Positions 11,534 through 20,778 are shown, counted from the first letter of the stretch. The stretch is 64,000 nt of DNA from Pseudonocardia sp. HH130630-07 (GCF_001698125.1 NZ_CP013854.1:2666001-2730000), one strand, 5' to 3'. The notes: a model not told the origin generated them from the letters alone. Numbers and translations: made by a program.

Positions 11534-12379
11534 TCAGGACCCCGGGGCGGCGTCGATCGCGGCGTCGATCGCGGCGAGGCTCGCCGCGGCCGGACCGCCG
11601 ACGGCGACGCCCCGGCCGTGCCGGACCTCCGGCTCCCGGACGTTGATCCGCACCAGTGCCCCGGTCGCCGCGGCGGCCAGCTCGGAGCGCCGCCGGACGG
11701 TGGGCAGCGCCGTCCCGGCCCCGATCTCGACGACGACCACCCGCGAGCGGTGGGTGGCCAGCCAGTCGTCGTGGCGGCGCAGCGCGGGCGCGGCGTGCGA
11801 GCCGTCCCAGCCGGTGTCGCCGAACATGAGGATCGCCGGGCGGGCGAGACCGCCGCACCCGGGGCAGCGGGGCAGCGGCCCGGTCGCGCGCATCGTGTCC
11901 GGGTCCACCGGCACGTCCGTCCCGTCGGCCGGCCACACGCCGTACCCGCACAGGTCCAGGCACTGCAGGTGGTGGATGGACCCGTGCACCTCGGCGACGT
12001 CACCGGCCGGGAACCCGGCGCGCTGGAACTGGCCGTCGACGTTGGAGGTGAACACGCTCGTCGGCACCCGCTGCGCCCACCGGCGGAGCACGGCGAACCC
12101 GGGGTGCGGGACGGTCGCCCGGTACAGGTGCAGCCGGTGGCCGTAGAAGCCCCACGCCAGCGCCGGATCGTCGGCGAAGTGCTCCGGGTCGGCCAGCTCG
12201 GCGAACCGCAGCCCGAGCCGGGCGTAGGGCGGGTAGGCCGCCCAGAACCCGGTGTCGCCGCGGAAGTCCGGCAGGCCGGAGTCGACGCCCATGCCGGCCC
12301 CGGCGGTGACGAGCAGGGCCCCGGCGCCGCCGACGAGCCGGGCCGCCGCGGTGATCCGGTCGCGGTCGACGCCGCTCAT
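11534..12379 (-). CDS. Sir2-family NAD-dependent protein deacylase
   Basis: The 281-residue sirtuin has the NAD-binding motif GAGMGVDSGLPDFRG (about 27-41), TSNVDGQFQRAG (111-122), the catalytic His132 in EVHGS, and two zinc Cys pairs (140/144 and 172/175). It removes acyl groups from lysine using NAD. The unusual GMGVDSG in place of GAGISxxSG, and the longer insert before TSNVDG, place it in a divergent sirtuin class. Its ATG overlaps the stop of the upstream MmcQ/YjbR gene by 4 bp (ATGA). Confidence 0.92.
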   Translation of the reverse strand: MSGVDRDRITAAARLVGGAGALLVTAGAGMGVDSGLPDFRGDTGFWAAYPPYARLGLRFAELADPEHFADDPALAWGFYGHRLHLYRATVPHPGFAVLRRWAQRVPTSVFTSNVDGQFQRAGFPAGDVAEVHGSIHHLQCLDLCGYGVWPADGTDVPVDPDTMRATGPLPRCPGCGGLARPAILMFGDTGWDGSHAAPALRRHDDWLATHRSRVVVVEIGAGTALPTVRRRSELAAAATGALVRINVREPEVRHGRGVAVGGPAAASLAAIDAAIDAAPGS

Positions 12380-12720
12380 CCCACCTGCTCGATGCGCATC
12401 TGCCGGGCGTCACCGATCAGCTCGGCCAGCCGGTCCGTGCCGACCCGGTCGAGGTACAGCAGGACCAGCGGGAGCCCGCCGTAGCCGGGATCGCCGAACA
12501 GCTCCGGCTCGCCGTGCAGCAACGCCTGCTTCTCGGCCTCGTCGCCGACGTAGAGCACGGCGATGTCGAGCCGCAGCACCCGTGGCCGCCCGGGGACCCG
12601 CTCCGGGTAGGACCACACGATCCCCTTGCCCAGTACGCGGAAGTCGAACCCGTCGCTCGGGTTCTCCCGGACGCCGTCGAGGCGCAGGGCGATCCGGCGG
12701 ACGTCGTCGGAGTCGGCCAT
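12376..12720 (-). CDS. MmcQ/YjbR family DNA-binding protein
   Basis: This 114-residue protein has the CyaY-like MmcQ/YjbR fold signature (start MADSDDVRRIALRLDG and a DIAVLYVGDE strand). The ATG at 12720 is chosen because the region further upstream is the divergent alpha/beta hydrolase gene. It overlaps the sirtuin start by 4 bp, indicating a two-gene operon. Its function is unknown; nucleic-acid binding is a family proposal. Confidence 0.88.
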   Translation of the reverse strand: MADSDDVRRIALRLDGVRENPSDGFDFRVLGKGIVWSYPERVPGRPRVLRLDIAVLYVGDEAEKQALLHGEPELFGDPGYGGLPLVLLYLDRVGTDRLAELIGDARQMRIEQVG

Positions 12721-12744
12721 ACCCGAGAGCCTACGGTCGGGCCC

Positions 12745-13575
12745 GTGCCGACCGAACCGACGACCGATCCGATCCGGTCCGCCGACGGCGTCCGGCTCGT
12801 GACGACCGGCTACGGCGGCTCCGGCCGCCCGGTCGTCCTGCTGCACGGCCTGATGAGCTGCGCCGCGTCCTGGGAGCCGCGGGCGGCGGAGCTGACCCGG
12901 CACGGACGGGTGCTGGCCCCCGACGCCCGCGGTCACGGCCGGTCCGGGCGCCCGGCCGATCCCCTCGACCCCGCGGCCTGGTCACCGCGGCGCCTCGCCG
13001 ACGACGTGCTCGCGCTGCTGGCCGGTACCGGCCCGGCGGCCCTGGTGGGGCACTCGATGGGCGGGATCTCCGCGCTGCTCGCCGCCGCCCGGCGGCCCGA
13101 CCTGGTGACGGCCGTCGTCGTCGAGGACCCGCCGCTGGGGGTGACGGCGCCCCCGCCCGGCCTGCTCGAGGACATGCGGGCCTGGTTCACCGCGCTGGCC
13201 GGGCCGCACCCGACCCGGGCCGAGCTGGAGGCGGTGTTCGGCCACCCGCACCCCGAGGTCGGTACACACCTGGGGCGGTGCACCGTGCGGCGGCCGGACG
13301 GCTGGTGGCTGGCCTGCGAGGTCGACGACGCGGTGCGCATCGCGGAGCACTGGACGCGGGAGCCGCTGCTGGAGACGGCGTCCGCGGTCCGGCTGCCGCT
13401 GCTCGTCGTCGAGGCGGCGGAGTCGGTGGCGCCGCCCGGCCGGCTGGAGCTGCTCGCCGCCCGGGTCCCCGGTGCCCGGCACGTCCGGCTCCCGGGCACC
13501 GGGCACCTGGTGCACGACGCCGCCCCCGCCGAGTGGACCGCCGAGGTGGCCGCGCTCCTGGACCGGTCCGGCTGA
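12745..13575 (+). CDS. Alpha/beta-fold hydrolase
   Basis: The 276-residue product is a typical alpha/beta hydrolase. It has an oxyanion-hole HG motif (LLHGLMS near 33), the nucleophile Ser104 in GHSMGG and the catalytic His in GTGHLVHD near 252. The start is a GTG at 12745, only 24 bp from the divergent MmcQ gene. Substrate unknown; an ester or lactone is likely for the family. It runs convergent with the 2H-phosphoesterase gene, 1 bp apart. Confidence 0.9.
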   Translation: MPTEPTTDPIRSADGVRLVTTGYGGSGRPVVLLHGLMSCAASWEPRAAELTRHGRVLAPDARGHGRSGRPADPLDPAAWSPRRLADDVLALLAGTGPAALVGHSMGGISALLAAARRPDLVTAVVVEDPPLGVTAPPPGLLEDMRAWFTALAGPHPTRAELEAVFGHPHPEVGTHLGRCTVRRPDGWWLACEVDDAVRIAEHWTREPLLETASAVRLPLLVVEAAESVAPPGRLELLAARVPGARHVRLPGTGHLVHDAAPAEWTAEVAALLDRSG

Positions 13576-13576
13576 C

Positions 13577-14071
13577 TCAGCCGCCGAGCACCCGCGTCTC
13601 CCCGGTGCGGGAGTCGTGCAGCTCGACCGCGGTGATCCGGGCCCGGACCGGCGGCACCGGGTGCAGCAGGGCGAACGCCTCCGCCGGTCGTGCGGTGCCC
13701 AGTACGACGTGCGGCAGCCAGGAGCCCGGCAGGTGCGCGGCGTGCACCCCGCGGACCCGGCCGGCGAGCGCGTCGTGCACGGCGGTGTGCACGGCGAGGA
13801 CCTCCGGGTCGGTGACGGCGGCCAGCACCAGCGCGTCGTCGGCACCGGTGACCGCGCCGAGGGTCGCCAGCCACAGCACGGGCAGCGCGACCAGGCGCAG
13901 CTCGGCCTCGACCGCCGGCACCGCCGCCCGGCCCGGGGTGCCCATCGCGGCGACCGTGACGTGCGGGGTCCCGGTCGCCGCCGGGAGCCCCGCCTCGGAC
14001 AGCCGCCCGCGCAGCGCCGTCAGGTCCGCGACGGCGGCGTCGTCGAGCCGGAACCGGAGGGTGGTGGGCAC
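13577..14071 (-). CDS. 2'-5' RNA ligase / 2H phosphoesterase family protein
   Basis: This 164-residue protein has the two short catalytic His motifs of the 2H superfamily, PHVTV (His37) and PHVVL (His121). The second lacks the usual Thr/Ser two residues after His, so activity may differ. Related enzymes act on 2',3'-cyclic or 2',5' RNA bonds. It lies downstream of mutY on the same strand with a 7-bp gap, so the two may be co-transcribed. Confidence 0.85.
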   Translation of the reverse strand: MPTTLRFRLDDAAVADLTALRGRLSEAGLPAATGTPHVTVAAMGTPGRAAVPAVEAELRLVALPVLWLATLGAVTGADDALVLAAVTDPEVLAVHTAVHDALAGRVRGVHAAHLPGSWLPHVVLGTARPAEAFALLHPVPPVRARITAVELHDSRTGETRVLGG

Positions 14072-14078
14072 GACCGGC

Positions 14079-14942
14079 TCAGACGGGCAGCGCGAAGCGG
14101 CCGTCGTCGGTCTGCTCGGCGAGCCCGTCCACCAGCAGCGAGTGCAGGCAGCGGTCGCGCTGCCCGGCGTCGGACCAGACGGCGTCCAGCGCGGTCCGTT
14201 CGACCGGGCCGGGCGCGCCGCGCAGCACGTCCATGAGCTTGCCGCGGACCTGCCGGTCGGTCCCGGCGAACCCCTGGACGGGCTTGCGGGGACCGTCGTA
14301 GGCGGGACGGCCGGCGGCCACCCAGGCGCACCGCGCGGCGACCGGGCAGCCGGTGCACCGCGGCGACCGGGCGGTGCAGACGACCGCGCCCAGCTCCATC
14401 AGCCCGGCCGAGACGACCGCGGCCTCGTCCTCGGCGGCGGGCAGCAGCGCCTCGACGTCGGCGAGATCGACCCGGGGCCGCGCCGGACCGGCGTCGCCCT
14501 GGCCGTGCACCGCCCTGGCCACCACCCGGCGCACGTTGGTGTCGACGACCGGGGCCCGCCGCCCGTGCGCGAACACCGCGACCGCCCGTGCGGTGTAGGT
14601 CCCGATGCCCGGCAGCGCCTCCAGCGCCTCGACGTCGTCCGGGACGGTGTCGCCGTGCTGCTGCGCGATCGCGGCCGCGGCGTCGTGCAGGCGGATCGCC
14701 CGGCGCGGGTAGCCGAGCTTGCCCCAGGCCCGCAGCACGTCGGCGCGCGGCGCGGCGGCGAGGGCCGAGGGCGTCGGCCAGCGCCGCATCCAGTCGGTCC
14801 AGACCGGCTCGACCCGCGCGACCGGGGTCTGCTGCAGCATGAACTCGCTGACCAGCACGCCCCACGGCGTGGTCTCCCGGCGCCGCCACGGCAGGTCGCG
14901 GGCCTGCGCACGGAACCACGGCGAGATCAGGTCGGCCAGCAC
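14079..14942 (-). CDS. mutY: A/G-specific adenine DNA glycosylase
   Basis: Removes adenine mispaired with 8-oxoguanine. The 287-residue protein has the catalytic Glu33 (SEFMLQQT), helix-hairpin-helix LPGIGTYTA (110-118), catalytic Asp134 (VVDTNVRR) and the 4Fe-4S ligands Cys189, 196, 199 and 205. It is shorter than E. coli MutY (about 350) and has little of the C-terminal MutT-like domain, as in mycobacteria. The GTG at 14942 gives a normal N-terminus; the open frame continues far upstream, but that part lies opposite another gene. In M. tuberculosis mutY sits in the same radA neighbourhood. Confidence 0.94.
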   Translation of the reverse strand: MLADLISPWFRAQARDLPWRRRETTPWGVLVSEFMLQQTPVARVEPVWTDWMRRWPTPSALAAAPRADVLRAWGKLGYPRRAIRLHDAAAAIAQQHGDTVPDDVEALEALPGIGTYTARAVAVFAHGRRAPVVDTNVRRVVARAVHGQGDAGPARPRVDLADVEALLPAAEDEAAVVSAGLMELGAVVCTARSPRCTGCPVAARCAWVAAGRPAYDGPRKPVQGFAGTDRQVRGKLMDVLRGAPGPVERTALDAVWSDAGQRDRCLHSLLVDGLAEQTDDGRFALPV

Positions 14943-15312
14943 CCGACCAGTGTCGCGCGATCGCCCGGCCGCCCGGGACGGGACCCCGGACCCCGCGCCA
15001 CCCACCGCACCGGTCCATACCGTGTCCGCGGGCGCGGCGCCGGTCACGACCGGGTCGAGTACGGGACGCGCGGGCACCCGACGGTGGACGCCGCCCGTCA
15101 CCGGCGGTCCTCCGGGCACCCGGACGGGAGGTCGGCCCGCCCGCACGTCCGGCGGACGCGCGCACGTGCCGTCGACCGGCGGGCGGGGTGCACGTGCCGG
15201 GCTCACCCACTCGTATCCCGCGTGTCGCTGAGCCGGGTACACCTGGTGCCGCTTCGCCGGGCGCGGCGCGGCGACGACGACTTGAGGTAATCGCAGATCT
15301 ACTCTCGGTGAC
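14943..15312. other. Gene-free spacer between mutY and the membrane protein gene
   Basis: About 370 bp with no credible gene. Several open frames cross it only because of high GC. In mycobacteria carbonic anhydrase (canB) lies at this place; no trace of it is visible here. The last 40 bp are more AT-rich and may contain the promoter of the following gene. Confidence 0.5.
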
Positions 15313-16182
15313 ATGATGGACCCGGTGGGACCCCTGCCGGCGTCGGTGTACTGGCGTCGGCGCGCTGTCGCGGTCGGCGTCGCACTGCTGGCCCTGGTCG
15401 CCCTGCTGTGGCTGGCGACGTGGCTGGTCACCCCCGGCGGGTCCGACACCCCCACCGGCACCGCGGCGCTGTCCGTCCCGGACGCCGCCGCGGACCCGTC
15501 CACACCGGCCGATCCGTCCGACCCCGACCCGTCCGACCCCGACCCCGACCCCCGAGCGGCGGTCCCCGACTCCGCGGCCCCGGAACCCCCGGCCCCGGGC
15601 GCACCGCAGACGCCGCTCCCCACCCCCGCCGGCCCCGGTGCTCCCCCCGGGGCCACGGCGGATGTGTCCCCCGGGCCCGCGACCCCGAACGCGGGCCCGG
15701 GGGACTCCGACGAGCGGGTCCGGCCGGACGACACCCCCCGGCCGTCGGTGCTGGTCCCCCCGGCCGAGCCGTCACCGCCGACCGGCCCGGTGCCGTGCAC
15801 CGACGGCATGATCGCCGTCGCGGCCGAGACCGGCAGCCCCACCTACCCGGCGGGCGCGCGGCCGGAGCTGCGCCTGGTCGTCACGAACACCTCGGGACAG
15901 CCGTGCGTGCGCGACCTCGACGGCGCCGAGCAGGAGATCGCCGTCCGCAGCGGGGACGGCGCGACGGCGCTGTGGTCGTCCAACGACTGCACGAACCCGT
16001 CGACCGACGACCTGCGCACGCTGGTCCCCGGGCAGCCGGTCGCGTTCGCGGTGACCTGGAGCGGGCTGACCTCGGCCCCGGGCTGCGGCGCGGCCCGGGA
16101 GCGGGTGGCACCGGGCGGCTACCGGGTGCTGGCCCGGCTCGGCGGGGTCGTCAGCGAGCCCGCACCGCTGCTCATGGGCTGA
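15313..16182 (+). CDS. Membrane-anchored Pro-rich protein (Rv3587c-like position)
   Basis: The 289-residue product has one N-terminal transmembrane segment (about 18-40), a long Pro/Asp/Ala-rich extracytoplasmic stalk (45-155, with repeated PSDPDP units) and a C-terminal domain with four Cys (residues about 158-258) that probably forms disulfides. Its position beside radA and mutY matches the M. tuberculosis membrane protein Rv3587c, and the C-terminal layout is similar. Function unknown; a cell-envelope role is inferred. Two ATG codons (15313 and 15316) are possible starts. Confidence 0.85.
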   Translation: MMDPVGPLPASVYWRRRAVAVGVALLALVALLWLATWLVTPGGSDTPTGTAALSVPDAAADPSTPADPSDPDPSDPDPDPRAAVPDSAAPEPPAPGAPQTPLPTPAGPGAPPGATADVSPGPATPNAGPGDSDERVRPDDTPRPSVLVPPAEPSPPTGPVPCTDGMIAVAAETGSPTYPAGARPELRLVVTNTSGQPCVRDLDGAEQEIAVRSGDGATALWSSNDCTNPSTDDLRTLVPGQPVAFAVTWSGLTSAPGCGAARERVAPGGYRVLARLGGVVSEPAPLLMG

Positions 16183-16191
16183 GCGACGGGC

Positions 16192-17568
16192 TCAGCGCAT
16201 CCGCTGCATGATCTCCTTCAGCGACGACGCCTCGGTGATCCGCATCCCGGTCGATCCGACCTCGGCCCCGGCCGGGACGATCGCGTTGGTGAAGCCGAGC
16301 CGGGCGGCCTCGGCCAGCCGCCGGCCGACGCCGTGCACCCGGCGCAGCTCGCCGGCCAGCCCGAGCTCGCCGAGCACGACCAGGTCGGCGGGCAGCGTGA
16401 CGTCCCGGCGCGCGGAGACGACGGCCAGCGCGATCGCCAGGTCCGCGGCCGGTTCGGTGATCTTCATGCCGCCGACGGTCGCGGTGTAGACCTCGGCGTC
16501 GTGCAGCTTCAGCCCGCCGCGGCGCTCGACGACGGCGAGCAGCATCGGCACCCGGGACGCGTCCAGGCCGGTCACCGCCCGCCGGGGGCTGGGGATGTTC
16601 GCGCCCGCGACCAGGGCCTGCACCTCGGCGAGCAGCGGCCGGCGCCCGTCCATCACGACGGTGACGGCGGTCCCCGGCTGCACCCCGTCGGCGCCCTGGC
16701 CGAACCGGCCGACGAACAGCCCGGACGGGTCCGGCAGCCCGACGATCCCGGAGTCGCGCAGCTCGAAGCAGCCGACCTCGTCGGCCGGGCCGAAGCGGTT
16801 CTTGACCCCCCGCACCATCCGCAGCGCGGAGTGCTTGTCGCCCTCGAAGTGCAGCACCACGTCGACGACGTGCTCCAGCACCCGCGGGCCCGCGATGCCG
16901 CCGTCCTTGGTGACGTGCCCCACCAGCAGCACGGCCAGGCCGGTCTCCTTGGCGAGCGCGGTGAGCCCGACGGTCACCGCCCTGGTCTGGGTGACCCCGC
17001 CCGGACTGCCGTCCACACTGGAGGTGGACATGGTCTGGACCGAGTCGATGACCAGCAACGACGGCCGCAGCTGCTCGACGTGGCCGAGCACCGACTCGAG
17101 ACTGGACTCGGCGGCGAGGTACAGCTCGTCGTGCACGCCGCCGGTCCGCTCAGCACGCAGCCGCACCTGGCCGGCCGACTCCTCGCCGGAGACGTAGAGC
17201 ACCCGCGCGGTCTCCGCGGCCCGCGCGGCGACCTCGAGCAGGAGCGTGGACTTCCCGACGCCCGGCTCACCGGCGAGCAGCACCACCGCGCCCGGGACGA
17301 GCCCGCCGCCGAGTACCCGGTCGAGCTCGTCGACCCCGGTGCGCCGGGCCCGTGAGGAGTCCAGCTCGACGTCCGCGATGCGGCGGGCCGGGGTGCTCGG
17401 GGCACCCGCGACGACCGTCCGCGAGCTGCCCGCCCGCGGCACCTCGACCTGTTCCAGCGATCCCCACGCCTGGCAGCCGGGACACCGGCCGACCCACTGC
17501 GCGGTGCGCTGGTCGCACTCGGTGCAGCGGTACCCGCCGGAGCGGGCCGCGCGGGTCCGGGTGGTCAG
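16192..17568 (-). CDS. radA: DNA repair protein RadA (Sms), probable CTG start
   Basis: RecA-like branch-migration ATPase of recombination. It has a four-Cys zinc finger (Cys15/18 and 31/34), Walker A GEPGVGKST (about 100-107), the RadA-specific KNRFG motif and a C-terminal Lon-like domain. The frame upstream of the zinc finger has no ATG, GTG or TTG; the first such codon (GTG at 17442) would delete the finger. A CTG at 17566-17568 overlaps the lpqE stop as CTGA and gives 458 residues with a normal N-terminal length. I infer this as the start through translational coupling. Upstream lpqE is the same partner as in M. tuberculosis. Confidence 0.9.
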   Translation of the reverse strand: MTTRTRAARSGGYRCTECDQRTAQWVGRCPGCQAWGSLEQVEVPRAGSSRTVVAGAPSTPARRIADVELDSSRARRTGVDELDRVLGGGLVPGAVVLLAGEPGVGKSTLLLEVAARAAETARVLYVSGEESAGQVRLRAERTGGVHDELYLAAESSLESVLGHVEQLRPSLLVIDSVQTMSTSSVDGSPGGVTQTRAVTVGLTALAKETGLAVLLVGHVTKDGGIAGPRVLEHVVDVVLHFEGDKHSALRMVRGVKNRFGPADEVGCFELRDSGIVGLPDPSGLFVGRFGQGADGVQPGTAVTVVMDGRRPLLAEVQALVAGANIPSPRRAVTGLDASRVPMLLAVVERRGGLKLHDAEVYTATVGGMKITEPAADLAIALAVVSARRDVTLPADLVVLGELGLAGELRRVHGVGRRLAEAARLGFTNAIVPAGAEVGSTGMRITEASSLKEIMQRMR

Positions 17569-18302
17569 CTGTCGCCGGCGCCGCCGGCGCCGGTGCCCTC
17601 GTTGCCCGGCGCGGACCCGGCGTCGCCCTCGGCGGGGACCGGGTTCGCCTGGTCCACCGGCGGGGTCTCGGCCTCGCCACCGGTCCGGCCGCCGAACCCG
17701 GTCTCGGCACCGTTGGTGCCGGCCTCGCCCTCGCCGCCGGCCTCGACGCGCTCCGGCTCGGCCCGGTCGTGGTTCTCACCGGGGATGCCGGTGGGGACGT
17801 CGACGGTGATCGCGCCGGCCCGCTCGAAGGTGAACGTCATCGGCACGACCGCGCCGGCGGCGACCGGCTGGGTCAGCCCCTCGAGCACGATCTCGGTGGG
17901 CCGGCTGGCGGTGGGCTGCAGCGCGTTGCCGCCGGTCGAGACGAGGGCGACGTCCTTCGGGAGCACGCCGTCGGTGACCCGCACGGACGTGGCGGCGGGG
18001 CTGCTGGCCGACACCAGCCGGTCGGCGACGGCGCCGGTGTTGACCAGGGTCGCCCGCACCGGTGCCGCGGAGCCGCGCGCGTAGAGCGCCGCCGGGCTCG
18101 CGGGGGTGGCCGGGTAGCCGATCTGGACGTCGCGCAGGTCGACCTGGCCGACCGAGGCGTTGAGGCCGTTGGTCGCGGCGACCTGCTGGGCGGTCTGGGA
18201 GACCTGACCCGCGCCGCAGCCACTGAGCAGCAGGCCGGACAGGGTGACGGCTCCGGCGACCCCGGCGAGGGTCCGGAGGGGGCGACGGGTGCGGCGGCTC
18301 AC
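17565..18302 (-). CDS. lpqE: Lipoprotein LpqE
   Basis: The 245-residue secreted lipoprotein has a signal peptide and lipobox (LLLSGC; Cys near residue 29) followed by an immunoglobulin-like domain and an acidic, Gly-rich tail. The GTG at 18302 has AAGGAC upstream; longer starts would add a poor leader. The position directly before radA and divergent from carD equals M. tuberculosis lpqE (Rv3584). Function in the envelope is not known. The stop codon overlaps the proposed CTG start of radA. Confidence 0.9.
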   Translation of the reverse strand: MSRRTRRPLRTLAGVAGAVTLSGLLLSGCGAGQVSQTAQQVAATNGLNASVGQVDLRDVQIGYPATPASPAALYARGSAAPVRATLVNTGAVADRLVSASSPAATSVRVTDGVLPKDVALVSTGGNALQPTASRPTEIVLEGLTQPVAAGAVVPMTFTFERAGAITVDVPTGIPGENHDRAEPERVEAGGEGEAGTNGAETGFGGRTGGEAETPPVDQANPVPAEGDAGSAPGNEGTGAGGAGDS

Positions 18303-18684
18303 GGTCGGCGTGTCCTTCCTGCCGGCCGGGAACGGCTCCCGGCTGCGTGCTGCGGATCGGGTGGTCCGCACTGGATCCGGTGGGCCCGGCGCCCGGTGGT
18401 GCCCGGCCGGTGCCCGGCCGGGTCCGCGCACGCCGATCCCGCGCCGCAGCCTAGTCGCGTGCGGTCACCGGGTGTGCGGTCGGGCGCCCGGCCACCGGCG
18501 GCCCCGCCGGGCGCCCCCTCGCCCCGGCACCCGGCCGGCGCGGCCACGCACGGTCGACATGCCCGCGGGCAACACGTTTTTCCGGCGTTGTCAACCCCCT
18601 GACCTGCGACGTCGGTGCACGCCGGTGACCGGCCCGTCCCGGCGGCGTGATAATCTGGAGCCAGCGAAAGGGGCCAGAGGACAC
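18303..18684. other. lpqE-carD divergent promoter region
   Basis: This 382-bp spacer holds no gene. The carD side is AT-richer and contains a clear -10 element (GATAAT, 18649-18654) 30 bp before the carD start. The lpqE promoter should also lie here but no clear element was found by eye. Confidence 0.6.
18649..18654 (+). promoter_or_regulatory. -10 element of carD
   Basis: GATAAT matches the actinobacterial housekeeping -10 TANNNT well and lies 30 bases before the carD ATG, giving a leader of about 24 nt. No strong -35 is visible, as is common for such promoters. Confidence 0.6.
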
Positions 18685-19176
18685 ATGGTTTTCAAGGTCG
18701 GAGAGACCGTCGTCTACCCGCACCACGGTGCCGCTCTCATCGAGGCGATCGAGACTCGGACGATAAAGGGCGAGGAAGTTCAGTACCTCGTCCTCAAAGT
18801 CCAGCAGGGTGACCTGACGGTTCGTATCCCCGCTGACAACGTAGAGGTCGTCGGCGTTCGTGACGTCGTGGGTCAGGAGGGCCTGGATCGGGTCTTCGAG
18901 GTGCTGCGTGCGCCGCACACCGAGGAGCCGACGAACTGGTCGCGCCGGTACAAGGCCAACTGGGAGAAGTTGACCTCCGGTGACGTGAACAAGGTGGCCG
19001 AGGTCGTGCGCGACCTGTGGCGCCGTGAGAAGGACCGCGGACTGTCCGCGGGCGAGAAGCGCATGCTGGGCAAGGCCCGGCAGATCCTCGTCAGTGAGCT
19101 CGCGTTGGCCGAGGGCACCGACGAGGAGCGGGCCGAGGTCCTGCTCGACGAGGTGCTCGCCACCGCGATCGCCTGA
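18685..19176 (+). CDS. carD: RNA polymerase-binding transcription factor CarD
   Basis: Essential regulator that stabilises open promoter complexes, mainly at rRNA promoters. The 163-residue product starts [17 protein letters not shown], with the RNA-polymerase-interacting domain at about 1-65 and a helical DNA-binding domain after it, including the Trp in [10 protein letters not shown]. The ATG at 18685 is chosen as it matches the invariant family start. It is followed 29 bp later by ispD, the same order as in M. tuberculosis. Confidence 0.97.
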   Translation: MVFKVGETVVYPHHGAALIEAIETRTIKGEEVQYLVLKVQQGDLTVRIPADNVEVVGVRDVVGQEGLDRVFEVLRAPHTEEPTNWSRRYKANWEKLTSGDVNKVAEVVRDLWRREKDRGLSAGEKRMLGKARQILVSELALAEGTDEERAEVLLDEVLATAIA

Positions 19177-19205
19177 CCCCGGCCGGTGCACACACGGGGC
19201 GTCGG

Positions 19206-19895
19206 ATGAACGCCGTGTCCGTCGTCGCCGTGGTGCCCGCCGCGGGGTCCGGCGTCCGCCTGGGCGCCGGGATGCCCAAGGCGTTCGTCGAGCTGTCGGG
19301 TGTCCCGATGCTGGTCCGTGCGGTCGACGGCCTGCTCGCTCCCGGTGTGGTCGATCACGTCGTGGTCGTCGTGCCGGGGGACCAGGTCGCCGCCGCCGGG
19401 CCGATGTTCGGGGACCGCCCGGTCACGGTCGTCCCGGGTGGTGCGGACCGCACCGCCTCGGTCGCGGCCGGGCTGGCGGTGCTCGGACCCGGCACCGAGG
19501 TCGTGCTGGTGCACGACGCGGCCCGCCCGCTGACGCCACCGGACGTGGTCCGGCGGGTGGTGGCCGCGGTCCGTGCCGGGGCTCCGGCCGTCATCCCCGT
19601 GCTGCCCGTTCCGGACACCGTGAAGACGGTGGACGGGGCGGGCGTCGTCGTGTCCACGGTGGACCGGTCTGCACTGCGTGCGGTGCAGACCCCGCAGGGC
19701 TTCCGCGCCGGGGACCTGCGCCGTGCCTACGCCGGCACCCCGGACCCGCGGACCGACGACGCCGGGCTGGTCGAGGCGATCGGCGATCCGGTGCGGACCG
19801 TCGACGGCGACCCGCTGGCGTTCAAGGTGACCACGGCGTGGGACCTCCGGATCGCGGAGCTGCTGCTCACCGGGGCCGGGGAGAGGATCGGATGA
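19206..19895 (+). CDS. ispD: 2-C-methyl-D-erythritol 4-phosphate cytidylyltransferase
   Basis: Third step of the MEP isoprenoid pathway: joins CTP and methylerythritol phosphate. The 229-residue product has the nucleotide-binding start [27 protein letters not shown] and the conserved TPQGF motif near residue 158. The start ATG is at 19206 and the stop overlaps the ispF start by 4 bp (ATGA), so ispD and ispF are coupled. Confidence 0.96.
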   Translation: MNAVSVVAVVPAAGSGVRLGAGMPKAFVELSGVPMLVRAVDGLLAPGVVDHVVVVVPGDQVAAAGPMFGDRPVTVVPGGADRTASVAAGLAVLGPGTEVVLVHDAARPLTPPDVVRRVVAAVRAGAPAVIPVLPVPDTVKTVDGAGVVVSTVDRSALRAVQTPQGFRAGDLRRAYAGTPDPRTDDAGLVEAIGDPVRTVDGDPLAFKVTTAWDLRIAELLLTGAGERIG

Positions 19896-20362
19896 GGGTC
19901 GGGATCGGGACCGACGTGCACCCCGTCGAGGTGGGCCGGGACTGCTGGGTGGCCGGGCTGCTGTGGGAGGGGACCGACGGCTGCGCCGGGCACTCCGACG
20001 GCGACGTGGCCGCGCACGCGGTGTGCGACGCGCTGCTCTCCGCCGCCGGGCTCGGCGACCTGGGCGCGGTGTTCGGCACCGGGCGACCGGAGTGGTCCGG
20101 GGCGTCCGGTGTCGCCCTGCTCACCGAGGTCCGCAGGCTCCTCGGTGAGGCGGGCTGGACGGTCGGCAACGCGGCCGTACAGGTCATCGGCAACGCGCCC
20201 CGGATCGGTACCCGCCGGGCCGAGGCCGAGCGGGTGCTGACCGAGGCGGTCGGCGGTCCGGTCGCGGTGTCCGGGACGACCACCGACGGGCTGGGGCTCA
20301 CCGGGCGCGGCGAGGGCCGCGCCGCCGTCGCCACGGCGTTGCTGCTGCCCGCTCAGGGATAG
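19892..20362 (+). CDS. ispF: 2-C-methyl-D-erythritol 2,4-cyclodiphosphate synthase
   Basis: Fifth step of the MEP pathway. The 156-residue enzyme has the metal-binding DVH (residues 8-10), the HSDGD motif (near 34) and the C-terminal TGRGEG segment. Length is normal. The ATG overlaps the ispD stop codon. Its end overlaps by 10 bp with the convergent VOC gene. Confidence 0.96.
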   Translation: MRVGIGTDVHPVEVGRDCWVAGLLWEGTDGCAGHSDGDVAAHAVCDALLSAAGLGDLGAVFGTGRPEWSGASGVALLTEVRRLLGEAGWTVGNAAVQVIGNAPRIGTRRAEAERVLTEAVGGPVAVSGTTTDGLGLTGRGEGRAAVATALLLPAQG

Positions 20363-20778
20363 GCCTCCGCGGTCCGCTGCTGGATCTGCTCCGCCGTCAG
20401 GTCCCCGGTCCGGCGGGAGAGCATCCACGCGTGGCCGAACGGGTCGGCCAGCCGGCCGCCGCGTTCGCCGTAGGGGTGGTCGTCGACCTCGAAGACTACC
20501 CGTCCGCCGCCCGCGACCATCGCCGCCGCGACGGCGTCGGGATCGTCCACGTAGAGGGCCATGATCACCGCCTCCGGACCGGTGGGGGCCGGGTCGACGG
20601 CGTCGGCGTCCTTGACCGCCCAGGTCGCCGCGCCCGCCCGCAGCAGGGCGTGCACCACGTTCCCGGAGCCGTCGGTGTAGCGCTCGACGAGTTCAGCGCC
20701 GAACGCCGCGGAGTAGAAGGCGATCGCCGCGTCGGCGTCGGACACGACGAGCCGGGGCAGGAGCTGCTGAACACTCAT
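20353..20778 (-). CDS. VOC (glyoxalase/bleomycin resistance) family protein
   Basis: The 141-residue single-domain VOC protein begins [19 protein letters not shown] and contains the PFGHAWML motif near residue 115 common to PhnB/YdcL-like VOC proteins. The ATG at 20778 is chosen over an upstream start that would overlap cysS. The ligand or reaction is unknown. Confidence 0.85.
   Translation of the reverse strand: MSVQQLLPRLVVSDADAAIAFYSAAFGAELVERYTDGSGNVVHALLRAGAATWAVKDADAVDPAPTGPEAVIMALYVDDPDAVAAAMVAGGGRVVFEVDDHPYGERGGRLADPFGHAWMLSRRTGDLTAEQIQQRTAEAYP

Noticed and set aside
12252-15290. A plus-strand open frame of 1012 codons
   Set aside because: It crosses the alpha/beta hydrolase, 2H phosphoesterase and mutY genes in another frame; composition is shadow-like.
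14943-15842. N-terminal extension of mutY to 587 residues
   Set aside because: The extension is low-complexity and lies opposite the membrane protein gene; MutY begins normally at 14942.
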